Assembly (NCBI GenBank): GCA_030429565.1
Contig: JAUIFE010000022.1
Span: 81,559 to 145,558, forward strand
DNA from: Holophagae bacterium
Lineage (GTDB): Bacteria; Acidobacteriota; Holophagae; Acanthopleuribacterales; Acanthopleuribacteraceae
DNA length: 64,000 bases
Direction: 5' to 3'
Positions 28,387 through 38,300 of the stretch are shown piece by piece. Every line of letters begins with the position of its first letter. Positions within the stretch are counted from its first letter, which is position 1. Both the position numbers and the translations under genes were made by a program. The notes under the pieces are model-generated. The model saw only the letters and a program-made list of their open reading frames with translations, searched no databases and had not been told where the DNA came from.

Positions 28387-29229
28387 ATGAGTCAACGCAT
28401 CGACGGTCACCCCTACCCCATGATTCAGGCCCTCGAGCAATACCGACGCGAGGGTCAAACGATTGGGTTTGTGCCGACCATGGGCTGTTTGCACCGTGGT
28501 CACCAAGCCCTCATCGAAGCCTCGCGCAACGACGGTAACCTGACCGTCGTTTCCGTTTTCGTCAACCCGGCCCAGTTCGGGCCCAACGAAGATTTCGACA
28601 AATACCCGCGCGACAATGACCGCGACTATGAGCTGGCGGCGGCGGCCGGCGGCGATATTGTCTGGTACCCCGATGTGGCCGACCTCTACCCGGCCGACGC
28701 CCAAACCAGTGTGCGCCCCGGTGCCTTGGCCGACAAGCTGTGCGGCATCAGCCGGCCGCAATTTTTTCCCGGTATCTGTACCGTCGTGCTCAAACTCTTT
28801 AACCTGGTGCGCCCACACCAGGCCTATTTCGGTGAAAAAGACTACCAACAACTGGCCATCATTCGCCGTATGGTCGCCGACTTTTACCTGGAAATCGACG
28901 TGGTTGGCTGCCAAACGGTGCGCGAAACCGACGGCCTGGCCATGAGCAGCCGCAACCGTTATCTGACCGAAGCGGATCGCGACACGGCGCTAACCCTGGT
29001 GCGCACCATCGAGGCGGCACGACGCGCTTTTGCCGAAGGTGAACGCAATGCGGCGGCGCTCAAAACGCATCTTACCAAGGCCTGGCCCAAGGACTTAGAA
29101 CTGGACTACCTCGATTTTCGCGAACCGGACTTTTTGGAAGAAGAACACCAACTCAAAGCCGAAACGCGCCTGTTCCTGGGCGCGTGGCTGCGGGGCATTC
29201 GCCTCATTGACAACGCCGCCATCGGTTAA
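28387..29229 (+). CDS. panC: Pantothenate synthetase
   Basis: A 280-residue ligase that condenses pantoate with beta-alanine using ATP. The nucleotidyltransferase HxGH motif is in PTMGCLHRGHQALI (HRGH at 36-39), FVNPAQFGPNEDFDKYPR follows, YFGEKDYQQL is present, and the KMSKS-like loop LAMSSRNRYL is intact. AAAGGAG precedes the ATG at 28387 by five bases; the open frame begins 35 codons earlier without homology. The transporter gene starts 48 bases after its stop and is likely cotranscribed. Confidence 0.96.
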   Translation: MSQRIDGHPYPMIQALEQYRREGQTIGFVPTMGCLHRGHQALIEASRNDGNLTVVSVFVNPAQFGPNEDFDKYPRDNDRDYELAAAAGGDIVWYPDVADLYPADAQTSVRPGALADKLCGISRPQFFPGICTVVLKLFNLVRPHQAYFGEKDYQQLAIIRRMVADFYLEIDVVGCQTVRETDGLAMSSRNRYLTEADRDTALTLVRTIEAARRAFAEGERNAAALKTHLTKAWPKDLELDYLDFREPDFLEEEHQLKAETRLFLGAWLRGIRLIDNAAIG

Positions 29230-29277
29230 CCCCTTATCGTAGTATCGGCCCGCACCGGCGCGGGATTGGGAGCCAAC

Positions 29278-30534
29278 GTGTCACAAACCATCACCCCACC
29301 AGCCGACAAGCTCGGCAACATATCGTTTATTTCCTTTACGTTAACCCAGTACCTGGGTGCTTTTAACGACAACGTCTTTAAACAAATCATGCTTTTTTTG
29401 GCACTCAGCATCTCAGCCGACGACAAGCAAGGCGTGGTGATGGTGGTGTTCTCGGTTCCCTTCCTGATTTTCAGCGGCATGGCAGGCCTGATCGCCGAAC
29501 GTTTTTCCAAAACCAACGTCATGCGCGCCTCCAAGGTCGGGGAATGGGTCATCATGGCCCTTGGCACGCTGGGTTTTTTCCTGGAAAGCTGGCCGCTATT
29601 GCTGTTCACCCTGTTTCTGATGGGCACCCAATCAACCTTTTTTGGACCGGCCAAGTACGGCGTCATCCCCGAAATCGTCAAAACCAACCTGCTCGTTAAA
29701 GCCAACGGCGTTGTGCAAATGACGACCTTCTTGGCGATTATTCTCGGCATGGCCTTTGCCGGCATTCTGAAACAAAGCTTGGGCAGCGATCTATGGCAAG
29801 CGGGCGCGGTCTGCATGCTGATTTCCATTTTGGGGATCGCGACGGTCTATCAAATTAAATCGCGGCCGGCCAACCGACCCGAGTTGCGCGTGGGCATCAA
29901 TCCCATGGGCAACATGCGTACCAGTCTCAAAAAGATCTGGCACGACAAACCCTTACTGGACACCGTCATCGCCGCCTCGTTTTTCTGGTTTTCCGGCGGT
30001 ATTGTCACTCAAGCGATCAATAACTACGGCCGACGGTTACTGCTTCTGAACGAACAACAAACGTCGTTTCTACTGGCCGCGCTGTCAACCGGCATTATGT
30101 TCGGCTGCTTGCTGTGCGCGGTGATTGAACGCCGCATCGGCAGCAAAAACACCATCATCCTCGGCGGCCTGTGTGTGGCGTTGGGTGAAGGGCTGCTCTT
30201 TTTCCACCAAATGCCGCCGGCCATGATTTGGTTTTCGTTGATCATGGCGGGCATTGGCTCGGGTTTGTATTACGTGCCCATGGCGGCATACATGCAGGCC
30301 AAACCACCGATGGGCGAGAAAGGCGAAATATTAGGCGCCATCAACTTCTGCAACTACATCGGCATCGTTGGCTCGGGCCTGGTTTGGAGCGGCTTGATCG
30401 CGTTAGAGATCCCGCCCAATTGGAGCCTGGCGGGTTTGGCGCTGTCGCTGATCATTTTGATTGTGGTGATGCTGCCGCAGCTCGGCCACTTGGACGAGTC
30501 GCTAGACCACGCGCCGCCGCAAGCGGACGCCTAG
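29278..30534 (+). CDS. MFS transporter (LplT-like)
   Basis: A 418-residue inner-membrane major-facilitator protein with about 12 hydrophobic segments. The N-terminal FNDNVFKQIMLFLAL and STFFGPAKYGVIPEIV segments are typical of the lysophospholipid transporter LplT and of the MFS half of Aas-type acyltransferase fusions. No acyltransferase domain is fused and none is adjacent. The substrate is therefore only inferred; the position after panC does not prove pantothenate transport. The GTG at 29278 has GGGAG six bases upstream; a TTG four codons earlier is possible. The 3' end overlaps the convergent small gene by four bases. Confidence 0.85.
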   Translation: MSQTITPPADKLGNISFISFTLTQYLGAFNDNVFKQIMLFLALSISADDKQGVVMVVFSVPFLIFSGMAGLIAERFSKTNVMRASKVGEWVIMALGTLGFFLESWPLLLFTLFLMGTQSTFFGPAKYGVIPEIVKTNLLVKANGVVQMTTFLAIILGMAFAGILKQSLGSDLWQAGAVCMLISILGIATVYQIKSRPANRPELRVGINPMGNMRTSLKKIWHDKPLLDTVIAASFFWFSGGIVTQAINNYGRRLLLLNEQQTSFLLAALSTGIMFGCLLCAVIERRIGSKNTIILGGLCVALGEGLLFFHQMPPAMIWFSLIMAGIGSGLYYVPMAAYMQAKPPMGEKGEILGAINFCNYIGIVGSGLVWSGLIALEIPPNWSLAGLALSLIILIVVMLPQLGHLDESLDHAPPQADA

Positions 30535-30797
30535 AACTTGGGTTGCGCGGGTAACTGAGCCTGAGGTCGCGGCGCGGAGGCGGCGGCTTGCTGGTTGCTC
30601 TGCTTGCGGCGCACCCAGTTGAGCGCCTGTTGGAAATTCTGGCAGGCGCCCTGGAACGCATCCATGCGAAAAAAAGTGACGCCGCCGGCACGACTGCCTG
30701 GGCCGTTTTGAATCATAAATCCGTTTTCGTCTACGCCCAACAAAACCGATTCGGGGAAGGCTGAACGTTTCCCATCCGCTTCAAAACACAAAAACAT
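30531..30797 (-). CDS. Hypothetical protein, 88 aa
   Basis: A small soluble protein beginning MFLCFEADGKRSAFPESVLLGVDENGF, ending in a Gln/Ala/Pro-rich tail (after about residue 65). The first half looks like a compact beta domain, perhaps a short regulatory or binding fold, but I recognise no family. GGGAG lies nine bases before the ATG. It converges on the MFS gene with a four-base overlap. Likely real because the frame is clean and the start well placed. Confidence 0.6.
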   Translation of the reverse strand: MFLCFEADGKRSAFPESVLLGVDENGFMIQNGPGSRAGGVTFFRMDAFQGACQNFQQALNWVRRKQSNQQAAASAPRPQAQLPAQPKF

Positions 30798-31349
30798 AGC
30801 GCTTGCTCCCATTTTTTTGACACCTTAACACAGGTCCGTTCAGAAGGTATCGGCGAAATCGCGGCGAACCTAAGACGCCTCGTACCAGGGCGTCACCCAC
30901 GTCGGCCAATTGACAAGGGCAGCGTTATTCTAGCCGAGCCGGCAACAAACAGAGGGTGGCATTTCACACCCAATTGAAAATCCGACCCAGGATGCGGGCC
31001 GGTCACGGCCTGTACACCCGGTGGGCGCCGCCGTGACGGTCACCCCAGACCGACATAAGGTCGGCAAATCTCATGTTTTCAGGAAAAACAGTCGTTAAAA
31101 AAGTAAAACCGTATCTTTCACGCGTTAACGACCCACTGGGAACGGCTGAAGCGGGTCGGATTGTGATCCACCTGGTGCACCACCGCCGGGCAACCAATGC
31201 CCCGCGCGGTTTCCAACGAGAAAAAGCCGACGTATTTTCTCTGAACGAGCTAAGATGGACGGCGCACCGGAAACGCGCCGTTTTTTGCCCTTAACCGCAA
31301 CTCCCAACCCAACTCGAGACCCGACCACGCGAGACTTCAGAGGCGCAAG
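30798..31349. other. Intergenic region before the sensor kinase, with a terminated leader
   Basis: About 550 bases. The plus strand holds a stretch with possible pairing (GACCC at 31130 with GGGTC at 31153, and a GGTGCACC palindrome near 31174) followed by an intrinsic terminator at 31259-31286. A 73-codon frame (31073-31294) runs through the terminator and is not supported. This could be a leader or attenuator for the kinase gene, or a small RNA. Confidence 0.45.
31259..31286 (+). terminator. Intrinsic terminator upstream of the sensor kinase
   Basis: ACGGCGC and GCGCCGT form a perfect 7-bp stem with a nine-base loop, running into six T residues. It points toward the kinase gene, whose start is 64 bases further on, and no plus-strand gene precedes it for 720 bases. 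Confidence 0.85.
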
Positions 31350-33005
31350 GTGACCTTCAAAACTGGCTTTAAATGGGGCTCCAGTATAGCCGGCCGTCTG
31401 GTGTTTCACATCCTGCTGATGAGCTCGGTCGTCACCTTGCTGGCCACCGGCATCCAGCTTTACTTGGACTACCACAGCGACACCAGCCGCCTGGGCGCCC
31501 AGTTGGAGCAGATCGACCAAAGTTTCGTGCAGTCCATCACCGACGACGTCTGGAACATCGATTTCGCCCAGGTTGCGGTTCACCTCAACGGGATTCTGCA
31601 AATGCCGGACGTGGTTCACGTTCGGGTCGACCCGGTTGATTTCGATCCCATCAGTGTGGGCGAACCCATACCCGGCCGCAAAATGACGCGCCAGGTTCAG
31701 TTGTATTTGGAAAAAGACGGCCGTAAAAACTTCCTGGGAACCTTGACGGTGGAAGCAACCATGAACGGCGTCTACCAGCGGCTGCAACGGCGCGTTTCAA
31801 TTGTGTTGGTAACGCAGGCGATCAAAACCTTTTTGGTTTCCGCTTTCATGTTGTTCATCTTCAACCAAATTCTCATTCGCCACTTGGAAAAAATCGCCGC
31901 CAAAGCGCGCGACTTCAGCCTTGACGATCCCAGTGTCGCCTTGCGACTTGATCGCAAACCCAGCACACACGGGCCCGACGAGTTGGAAGACGTGGTTTCA
32001 GCTTTCAACCAAATGCAAGACGCCTTACAGCGTTCCTACAGCCAACTGCTGGACAACCACCGCGAGTTAAACCACCACAAGGAGAACCTGGAGCGCCTGG
32101 TTGAAGAGCGCACCTCGGAGCTGCACGCCACCCAACAGAGCATGATTCAAACCGCCCACCAAGCAGGTATGGCCGAAATCGCGATCGGCGTGTTACACCA
32201 CATTGGTAATACGCTCAACAGCCTCAATATCAGCGCCCATGTCATCAATGAGACGCTGCGCAAATCGTCGATTGAAAAGGTGGGACGGGCCAACCAATTG
32301 GTCGACGATCAGGGCGATCAGCGCCAGACCTTTTTGGAATCAGATCCGCGCGCCCGTAATTTGACCACCTATTACTACCAAGTCGGCAAACAACTGTGCC
32401 GCGAGCACGAACACCTGGACCGTGAAGCCAAAAAGCTCGAAGGGTTCATTAAGGACATCAAGGACACCATCTTCTCGCAGCAAGAATACGCCCACGTGGG
32501 TTCACCGGCGCAGTCGATTGATCTTGCCAACCTGTTTCGCGAGGTGCTGCGCTTGGAACAGCTTTCGTTGGCCCAAGCCCGCATTGAGATTGACCTGGCG
32601 GTGGACAACACCACCCCCCGCACGGTCTTACCCGTCAACAAGGTCCGTTTTGTCATGCACCAGCTTTTAAAAAATGCGCGTGAAGCGGTCAAACACAGTG
32701 AAACCAACACGCTCGGCCGCATCCAGTGCGCCATTCGCTATCAGACCGACACCAAGCTGGTGCAATTTGAGATACGCGACAACGGTGTCGGCATTAATGA
32801 GCAGGACCTGCTCAATATTTTCCGCTCGGGTTACTCCACCAAAGAAGGCAGTCGCGGCTTTGGCCTGCACGCGTGTGCCAATATCCTCGCCGAACTAGGC
32901 GGCAACCTCACCGCCCACAGCGCGGGGCCCAACCAGGGTGCGACTTTTCAAGCGGCCTTCCCCATCAAAGCCCGCGAACTGCGCGACCCGAAAATGGTTA
33001 ATTAA
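31350..33005 (+). CDS. Orphan sensor histidine kinase
   Basis: A 551-residue membrane histidine kinase. Two membrane helices (about 18-37 and 150-173) bracket a 110-residue periplasmic sensor; a HAMP-like linker and coiled coil (about 176-260) follow. The H-box is of the uncommon type MAEIAIGVLHHIGNTLNSLNIS; His283 is the likely phospho-acceptor and His284 replaces the Asn usual in this HNIGN group. The ATPase domain has a late N-box (QLLKNAREAV), DNGVGI, and GFGLHACANI. No response regulator is adjacent, so its partner is elsewhere. The GTG start has AGGCGCAAG just upstream, a modest ribosome-binding site. A terminator 64 bases upstream may control its expression. Confidence 0.88.
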   Translation: MTFKTGFKWGSSIAGRLVFHILLMSSVVTLLATGIQLYLDYHSDTSRLGAQLEQIDQSFVQSITDDVWNIDFAQVAVHLNGILQMPDVVHVRVDPVDFDPISVGEPIPGRKMTRQVQLYLEKDGRKNFLGTLTVEATMNGVYQRLQRRVSIVLVTQAIKTFLVSAFMLFIFNQILIRHLEKIAAKARDFSLDDPSVALRLDRKPSTHGPDELEDVVSAFNQMQDALQRSYSQLLDNHRELNHHKENLERLVEERTSELHATQQSMIQTAHQAGMAEIAIGVLHHIGNTLNSLNISAHVINETLRKSSIEKVGRANQLVDDQGDQRQTFLESDPRARNLTTYYYQVGKQLCREHEHLDREAKKLEGFIKDIKDTIFSQQEYAHVGSPAQSIDLANLFREVLRLEQLSLAQARIEIDLAVDNTTPRTVLPVNKVRFVMHQLLKNAREAVKHSETNTLGRIQCAIRYQTDTKLVQFEIRDNGVGINEQDLLNIFRSGYSTKEGSRGFGLHACANILAELGGNLTAHSAGPNQGATFQAAFPIKARELRDPKMVN

Positions 33006-33041
33006 ACGAGAAGCGGCGCGATGCCCGGCCTTCACGCCACA

Positions 33042-34841
33042 TTAGGAAAAAGTGCTTTGTAAACCGGCGGCCTCGCGCCAATCGGTGCGGCAGTAACGCA
33101 ACTGGGTAGTCACCCCAATTTGGTGTTCGGCGCACAGGGCCAAGGCGTTGGGTGAAAAGCCCTCGAGCGAGAAAAAACCGGCCAAGGTTTCCGCGGTGCC
33201 CTCCGCCTCACGGAAAAAGCGGATGCGGGCCAGGAAATCTTGAACGGTATCGACGTCGACCCAACGCTCGCCACACACGACGTCGACCAACAGCACCCGT
33301 CCGCTGTTATCGGTAATCTTGAGATCAAAACGACACTTGTCGCCGATGCGTTTTTCCGCGACATAACGCCAAAAAACACGGTCGACTTCAAAAGCAGGTT
33401 CGTCGTCGAGATGCTGGAAATATTCGCGCAGCAGGAAACGTCCGCGTTCCCGCATGTCGTAGCCCAATTGCAAAGCGGCAAAACGCGGCGAGACCTTGTT
33501 AAGCAAACTCTCCAGCGTTGCATAGTGTTTGCTCAAACTATTGAGACGTCGCTGGTAAACGCCGTCGAGGACGTCGACGGGATCGCGGTCGCCGGCAAAA
33601 CGCTGATGTAACACCAATTGCAAGGTAGGGTCGCGATGGCCCTGATAGACGCGGTGACGGGGCGTGGCCAGAATGAATCCGGCACGTTGGAGCATTTCCA
33701 AGCGCGTTTGCACCGCGTCAGCCAGGCTGTCGTCGCGTTCAAGGTGCTGCAAAAGCTGGGCGACCGACCAATCTTTGCCAGGCCGATCACTGAACACAAA
33801 CATCAGCTCGCGATTAAGCGGATCATCCATGTCGAGCCCGGAGTGCTCGAAATCGAGCATCCAAGCCTGCGCCAAAACCTCATCGCGTTCGCAAAACACG
33901 CGCGTGACAGCTTGTTTGACAGCCGGTGTTTGATCGAGATCGCGACCTTCGCGCGCGGCGCGGCGCACGACCTGGGCAATGGTCCAGCCATCACCCTGGG
34001 TAATGCTGTTCAATAACAGCGCCGATTCATTGGTGAGGCCGACATCGTAAGCTTGGGCATAGCGGAACACCGCCTCGAGCCCTTCTTCAAACGACAAACA
34101 GGGATTCCAATCGTAGAGCGTGACCGCACCGCTGCACAAAAGCGCGTCCATCATCTTGGCTTGGCGTCCACGCCGCGAAACGGTCAGCAGCATGGGCGCG
34201 TGTTTGGAGGTCAACCAGGGCTCGAACAAGGTGGCGGCTTGGCCGTCACAAATCTGCCGATTCGCGTCGCCGGTGACGACGTGATCCAAACGTTGAAACT
34301 GATCGAGTAGCACCACCACCGGCATTTCGTAAAGGACGGCGTAACGGTGCGGCGCGCCAAAGGCGAGTTCGGCCATCTGTTCCGCGCGGCCCCCACCGGC
34401 GAGTTGCTGGAGGCGGCGCGCATCTTCGGCCATGGCGTTTAATTGATGCGCCTCGGCCATTTGCACGATTTCATTAAAGTCGTAACCCTGGGTAACACGG
34501 TCTGGTTTGTTAACACGAAAGGCAAGGTACTGCGATGCAAAAGCGCGGAAAAATTGTTCGGCCAAGTTGGGCAACCAAATGCGCGCGGCGGGTAGTGCAA
34601 AATAAAAAGGCACGACATTTCGGCGCTGTTGCCACAAGCGGTTGAAGAAACGCTGCAAAAACGTTGATTTACCACTGTTGGCGCGACCCACAAGGGCACA
34701 ACTGGGCGCCAAGCCCTTGGGCACATAGGTCAGCCATTGCTCAAAACGACGTTCATCGGCCTCGCGCGCCACATACAAGGCGTCGGGTCCCAAGCGTTCA
34801 CTTAGGGGAAAGGGGTGGGGTGTTTCCTGTCCTGTTAACAA
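33042..34841 (-). CDS. P-loop ATPase with possible degenerate nuclease-like C-terminus
   Basis: A roughly 599-residue soluble ATPase. Walker A is GRANSGKST (about 52-60) and Walker B is VVVLLDQFQ (about 175-183). The arrangement, with helical and winged-helix-like middle parts (about 330-430), resembles the archaeal-type ATPase/STAND-like group. The last 130 residues contain KCRFDLKI and LLVDVVCGERW, which have the spacing of a PD-(D/E)XK nuclease core but lack the E-x-K pair, so any nuclease fold is probably inactive. The frame continues to an ATG at 34877; the TTG at 34841 has AGGAG at seven bases and is preferred, with low certainty. The neighbours give no clue to its role. Confidence 0.75.
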   Translation of the reverse strand: MLTGQETPHPFPLSERLGPDALYVAREADERRFEQWLTYVPKGLAPSCALVGRANSGKSTFLQRFFNRLWQQRRNVVPFYFALPAARIWLPNLAEQFFRAFASQYLAFRVNKPDRVTQGYDFNEIVQMAEAHQLNAMAEDARRLQQLAGGGRAEQMAELAFGAPHRYAVLYEMPVVVLLDQFQRLDHVVTGDANRQICDGQAATLFEPWLTSKHAPMLLTVSRRGRQAKMMDALLCSGAVTLYDWNPCLSFEEGLEAVFRYAQAYDVGLTNESALLLNSITQGDGWTIAQVVRRAAREGRDLDQTPAVKQAVTRVFCERDEVLAQAWMLDFEHSGLDMDDPLNRELMFVFSDRPGKDWSVAQLLQHLERDDSLADAVQTRLEMLQRAGFILATPRHRVYQGHRDPTLQLVLHQRFAGDRDPVDVLDGVYQRRLNSLSKHYATLESLLNKVSPRFAALQLGYDMRERGRFLLREYFQHLDDEPAFEVDRVFWRYVAEKRIGDKCRFDLKITDNSGRVLLVDVVCGERWVDVDTVQDFLARIRFFREAEGTAETLAGFFSLEGFSPNALALCAEHQIGVTTQLRYCRTDWREAAGLQSTFS

Positions 34842-35307
34842 GCAGACGCTCCTCAGCTTGATGAAGTCAACCGGCATTACTTTAACCCGATCCGCGTAAG
34901 CTTTCTTTGAGGAATTTACGCCGTGAGGAGAGAAAGCACGACAAAGTCACATCCCGCTGACGCGGCCGGGCCGAGACAAGCGACGGGAACCGCTGACACG
35001 CGTGTTAGGATGGGCCCCGTTATTCAAACCAAAGCGGGCGGCGCCCCCGACGTATCGAATCCAGCAACCACGACTGCATCCTGACGCCGCCTTCTTGACG
35101 ACTTTCCGACGGCAAAGCGAATAATCTCGTGATCTCCTTTTCACGAAAAGTACGCGTTAACTTTATGGAGTAGAACCGCGTATTTTTTGCCGTAGCCCTT
35201 GCGTTAGGACAACCAAAACACTGGTTGGTGCGACTTACCATCGAGCCCTGGCTCGCAGATTTGACGAAGCCTCATTTGGACAAGGGAACCATTCTTAGGG
35301 AGTAGAC
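34842..35307. other. Intergenic region between divergent ATPase and tricorn-like genes
   Basis: About 430-470 bases depending on the ATPase start. It should contain both promoters. No convincing gene, repeat or terminator is visible; the small minus-strand frames have no ribosome-binding site. Confidence 0.4.
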
Positions 35308-38300
35308 ATGTTGCAAAGCCTCACAGGACGATTGATCCCAACGCTTTTTTTTGTTGCCGCGTTGTTGGGTGTCGTCTCGCCGATCCACGCCGAAGAGCCG
35401 CCCTTCGCCCGACAACCGGGCCTCAGCCCCGACGGCACACACATCACCTTTTCATTTCAAGGCGACATTTGGGTACAAGCCGTTGACGGCGGCAACGCCC
35501 GGCGCCTCACCATTCACGAAGCCTACGACGCCAACCCCATGTTCAGCCCTGACGGCCGTCACATTGCCTTTGACAGCGACCGCAGTGGTAGCAGCGACGT
35601 GTGGGTCGTCGGCGTCGACGGCAGCGCGCCGCGCCGCTTGACTTTCTGGGACGGCAACGACACCCTCAGCGGCTGGATCGACAACGACCACCTGCTTTTC
35701 ACCACACTGCGCGCGGACAACCCGTTTTTTTGGACCAGTGAGTTCATGCAGGTTCCACTCAAAGGCGGCACACCCACTCAATTCATGGACGGGCTCGGCC
35801 GCGAGGGCTCGGTTTCACCCGACGGCCGTTTTGTCGCTTTTGTCGACGGTGCGACCCGCAAATGGCGCCGTCATTATCGCGGTCCGGCCAACCGCGAACT
35901 GTGGCTGTACGACACCAAAAAGAAGACGTACCACCAACTGACCCAGTTCGACGGCAGCGACGATTCTCCGCGCTGGAGCGGCAAACGCCAAATCACCTTC
36001 CGCAGCGACCGCACCGATGTCCAAAACCTTTACCAATTAGATATTGACGACCAAGGTAAAGCCAAAGGCGAACCGCGCGCGATTACCCAAGAAAAGGCGG
36101 AAGACATCCGCTATTTCGATATCGCCGCCGACGGTCGACTCATCGTTTTTGAACGCGACGCCCGCCTCTATCGCCAACAAGTCGGCGACAACAACGCCAC
36201 CGCAATTGACATCAACATCGTCCACGACAACCGTTTTGCCAATCTGGAGCGCACCGTCAAAACCGACGGGGCAAGTAACTTGGCGATTTCGCCCAACGGC
36301 AAATTGCTGGCCTTTGCCGTGCGCGGCGAACTCTACCTCATGCAAAACGACGAAAAGAAAAGCCGTACCGTGCGTCTGACGCAAAACCCGGCATTTGATC
36401 GCGACCCCGTCTGGATGGACGACGAAACCCTCATCTTCACGTCCGACCGTCACGGGCAATATGACTTGTTCACCTTGACCTCGGCCGATCCCGACCAAAA
36501 GAACCTCTTCAAAACCCTGCACCATCAGGTCACCCGTTTGACCGACACCACCGTCGATGAACGCGATCCACTGCCCTCGCCGGACCGCAAGAAACTCATT
36601 TTTATGCGCGACGAAAACAACCTTATTGTCGCCGACTATGCCGACGGCAAACTCAGCGACGAAAAAACCTTGTACGAAGGTTGGTCGGGTCCCGTCGAAC
36701 TCTCCTGGAGCCCCGACAGTCGCTGGTTGGCCTACGTGCAGGAAGATCTGACCTTTAACAATGACGTCTACCTGCAACCCGTCGACGGCTCGCGCCCCGC
36801 CACCAACATCAGCTTGCACCCGCGCATCGACCGCATGCCGGTTTGGAGCCCCGACGGCACCAAACTCGCCTTCTCCTCCGCGCGCGAAGGCACCGATTAC
36901 GACGTTTGGTTTGTGTGGCTGCGCAAAGAAGACTGGTTGAAAACCAAAGCCGATTGGGATGAAGCCGACGATGACGAACCCAAAGAACCCAAAAAGCCTA
37001 AAAAAGAGGACGCCGAGGACGACGAGGACGACGACAAGAAAGACGACGCTGTTGAACCCATCGTCATCGAGTTTAAAAACATCCACGAACGCCTCGTCCA
37101 GGTCACCAGCGCCGCCGGCTTCGGTATGCCGATTGGTTTTGACGCCAAAAGTGAGTGGATCATCTTCGGCAGTAACGACGCCAAAGGTTCAACCGGCGCC
37201 AACAAGCTTTACAAAGTTAAGTGGAACGGCGAAGACCTCGAAAAAATCGCCGATGGTGCCGGCGGCTATCGCGACCTGCACATGGCACCGGACCACAAAA
37301 CGCTGTTTGCCGCGATCGGTCCCGGCCGCATTCAACGCACCAGCCTGCCCGACGGCAAAACCACCAACCTCGGTTTCCGCGCCACGCTAACCATCGACCA
37401 CCGCGCTGAAATGGCGCAAATCTTCGACGAATCCTGGCGCATGATGAACCAACGCTTTTACGATCCTCAATTCCACGGCGCCGACTGGCAGGCCGCCCAT
37501 AAAAAATACCGTCAGTGGGCCCTGCGTGCTTCCACCCGCCGCGATTTCCGCGACGTCTTTTCCATGATGCTCGGTGAATTGAACGGCAGTCACATGGGCA
37601 TGTACGGCGACGACCGCTACGAAACCGAAAAAGAGGCCTGCGGTAAACTCGGTGTGACCTTCAAAAACACCAAAAAAGGTCTGGAAATCGCCCACGTCAT
37701 CGAAGACACGCCGGCCGACCGACCCACCTCAAAACTCAACGTCGGCGATCGCATCCTCACCGTTAACGGTGAAACCGTCGGTCCCAACCAAAACATTTAC
37801 GAGTTACTGGTCGGCACCGTCGGCGAGAAAACCGTCCTGACCGTGGCCGACAACAAAGGCAAAGAACGCCAAGTCGTCATTCGCCCGGCCAATTCAGTCC
37901 GTGGCGAGGTCTACGAGGAATGGGTTGATGAACGCCGTGCCCTGGTCGACAAGTACTCCAACGGTCGCCTCGGTTACGTCCACATCCGTTCCATGAGCTT
38001 GGAATACTTCTACCGCTTCGAACAGGCCTTAATTGCCAGCGGCATGGGTAAGGACGGTTTGGTCATCGACGTGCGTTTCAACAACGGCGGCTGGACCACC
38101 GACTACCTGATGATGGTGTTGAGCGTCAAACAACACGCCTACACCATTCCGCGTGGCGCCGCCGCCGATTTGGAAAAGGAAAAGGCCCACTTTGCCAATA
38201 CCTATCCCTACGGCGAACGCATACCGTTTTCAGCCTGGACCGGACCCGCGATTGCCATGTGTAACCAGTTCAGCTACTCCAATGCCGAGATCTTCAGCCA

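Noticed and set aside
31130..31200. Possible ZTP riboswitch (GGGTC followed by CCGCCGGGCAACC)
   Set aside because: The conserved words are present, but the order of the pairing partners (GACCC before GGGTC) and the spacing do not fit the known ZTP fold, and the neighbouring gene is not a purine gene.
31073..31294. 73-codon plus-strand frame before the sensor kinase
   Set aside because: It runs through a clear terminator and lacks a ribosome-binding site.
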